Assembly: GCA_030998225.1 (NCBI GenBank)
Contig: JAPYXD010000555.1
Span: forward strand, 7,874,001-7,938,000
DNA length: 64,000 nucleotides
Direction of reading: 5' to 3'
Source of the DNA: Diplolepis rosae
Taxonomy: Eukaryota > Arthropoda > Insecta > Hymenoptera > Diplolepididae
The first letter of the stretch is position 1, and the number at the start of each line of letters is the position of its first letter. The notes beneath the pieces are model-generated. The model was not told where the DNA came from and made no database searches. It saw nothing but the letters and a program-made list of their open reading frames with translations. The translations under genes were made by a program, and so were the position numbers. Below, piece after piece: positions 62,649 to 64,000 of this stretch.

Positions 62649-63465
62649 TGATGGTCGCTGACCAAGTGACCATCAATCTTAATGCGTAAATTGAGTTTTT
62701 ACAATTCCTTATCACATTTACCGTTAAAGTTTTGGGTCGTCTTTTTCGTTTTATTTACACGGAGAAAAATAGTTCGAGAAACTTTACTCAACTTTTGAGC
62801 AAAATGGGGACATACGGACAAGTTGGAGATTATTTAATATTATTGTAATAATTTGTGACCTACATTTTTAAAGTTTACTAAACTGTGATGCATTATTTAA
62901 AATTTGGTACGTTACAAATTAATACATAATATTAAATAATCTCCAACTTGTCCATGTGTCCCAACTTTGCTAGAAATTAAGTAAAGTTTCTCGAAAAATT
63001 TTTCTCCGTGTAAGGGTTTACAGTGAATTATAGATGACTAAACAATATTGTATCGTTTCTTATAATTTTTAATGCAAGAGTTTGTTGCAAAAAATTATAC
63101 TGTTTGTCAAATATATTAGATTTACAAATTATTTCTTGCCCCTACCTTTCATCATTTGCAAAATCTATAAAAATTGAAATTTTTACCCTACCAGAAAGCA
63201 ATTTTGAAGTGCTAACTTTTAACTTCAAAACAAAGGTTTAAAAATTGATTAATAATCAAGCCGTGTTACTTTTACAAATTCATCAGAGTCAAAATAACAT
63301 AATTTTTACCTATTATTTTCTACAATAACTTGAAATTAGCGCCTTTTATAACTAGGCATTTTCATTTCTCATACCTATCAGAAACATCGATCACTGGGGG
63401 AACAACAAGCCCACGTGACTAATGGCTTTTCTTATGAGATTCAAAATGTCAACAGTTTTAAATTA
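62649..63465. repeat. 3' flank of gene B2 (second copy of unit flank F1)
   Basis: The first 45 bp match the B1 flank, then after about 24 bp the match continues with 31955-32650 to about 63465. It shows the site without the bacterial insertion. The MITE at 62757-63012 is shared with unit 1. Confidence 0.8.
62757..63012. mobile_element. MITE with ACACGGAGAAAAA ends, unit 2 copy
   Basis: ACACGGAGAAAAATAGTTCG and the inverse of ...CGAAAAATTTTTCTCCGTGT form the ends, flanked by TT(A). It is the more complete copy of the element at 31993-32199. Confidence 0.7.
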
Positions 63466-64000
63466 TAATTATGGTGCGACCACGCATTATTATCACTAAT
63501 TTTGGTTTTCCATTTATGCGTGAAATTTAAATAACGTTGTTATTACTTGAATAAGTTTTAATGTAATTAGCTACCTATGTGTTTATTATTTGAAATTAAA
63601 CATGCAGTGTAAACTGGAACACATTTGCTCTTCGAAAGTTAATGAAAAGTAGTGCAGATACGATTTGGAAATTCTAATTGTAAATGCTCTGTAAATGCTC
63701 AAAGCATATAAAAATCGAACATGAGGCACTGATACCTTTTCATATTTTAACTTTAGAAAAACGCGACTGAAACGAGAGAAATTACTTGTTCAATTTTTTA
63801 TGGAAATGCTGTATCTCGTAAAGCAAGGAGTAACAGTGGGTCCATCATGAACTCACTCACGAGAATAGAAGTAAACGTCACGATACTGCTTTCTCCTTGT
63901 TTTCCATTGCATTTGTGTACTATAGCAATAATAAATAATTGAATTGTATCAAAATTAATTAATTTTTATCTAAGATGATAAATTATAAAACCGAACTTCA
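63466..64000. other. Unique flank beyond the duplication
   Basis: The match to unit 1 ends here. AT-rich DNA without a supported gene or repeat. Confidence 0.4.

Overview
This is an animal nuclear window, most likely an insect. The genes are spliced trypsin-family genes with GT-AG introns. The sequence is AT-rich and packed with mariner/Tc1 elements, MITEs, foldback elements, a tRNA-derived SINE and a Ty3/Gypsy LTR retrotransposon. One segment reads as Wolbachia-like bacterial DNA, which fits an arthropod host. I cannot name the species; a parasitoid wasp would fit, but that is a guess.

Host genes. Three secreted serine-protease homologues (S1 fold) lie in tandem on the + strand. Gene A has exons 1875-2194, 5913-6197 and 6937-7152; its first exon was not found. 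Gene B1 has exons 21585-21642, 22762-23081, 26997-27275 and 28730-28948. Gene B2 has exons 37762-37819, 38111-38430, 42116-42403 and 62430-62648. A lone copy of gene A's last exon, with an in-frame stop, lies at 32780-32995. All three are predicted catalytically dead: A keeps His57 and Asp102 but has Ala at 195; B1 has Asn/Asn/Arg and B2 Asn/Asn/His at the triad positions.

Architecture. The window is best explained by one tandem duplication of about 25 kb. The block [gene A last exon + gene B + 3' flank] runs 6815-32658 and repeats at 32659-63465, with the junction near 32658 joining the gene B flank directly to gene A intron 3. The two copies act as reciprocal empty sites and let younger insertions be delimited. 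In unit 1 these are a 413-bp retroposon-like insert, an 11.0-kb composite element with long terminal inverted repeats, and the bacterial segment (about 28994-31955) just behind the B1 stop codon. In unit 2 they are a hAT-type MITE, a LINE-like piece, nested foldback elements, a full-length mariner and, in the 20-kb last intron of B2, an 11.4-kb Gypsy element (44884-56252) inside a foldback element, next to a 5.3-kb palindrome.

Mobile elements. The Gypsy element has LTRs that differ at only about two sites, a complete gag, and a pol broken by two frameshifts and one stop. Its pol carries two AT-hook-like motifs in a long linker between RNase H and integrase, and its 5' leader holds a three-copy tandem repeat. 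Three mariner/Tc1 transposase genes (25180, 29807, 41906) each carry one premature stop. Long palindromes (10763-16050 and 56575-61866) and many smaller hairpin elements make up most of the rest.
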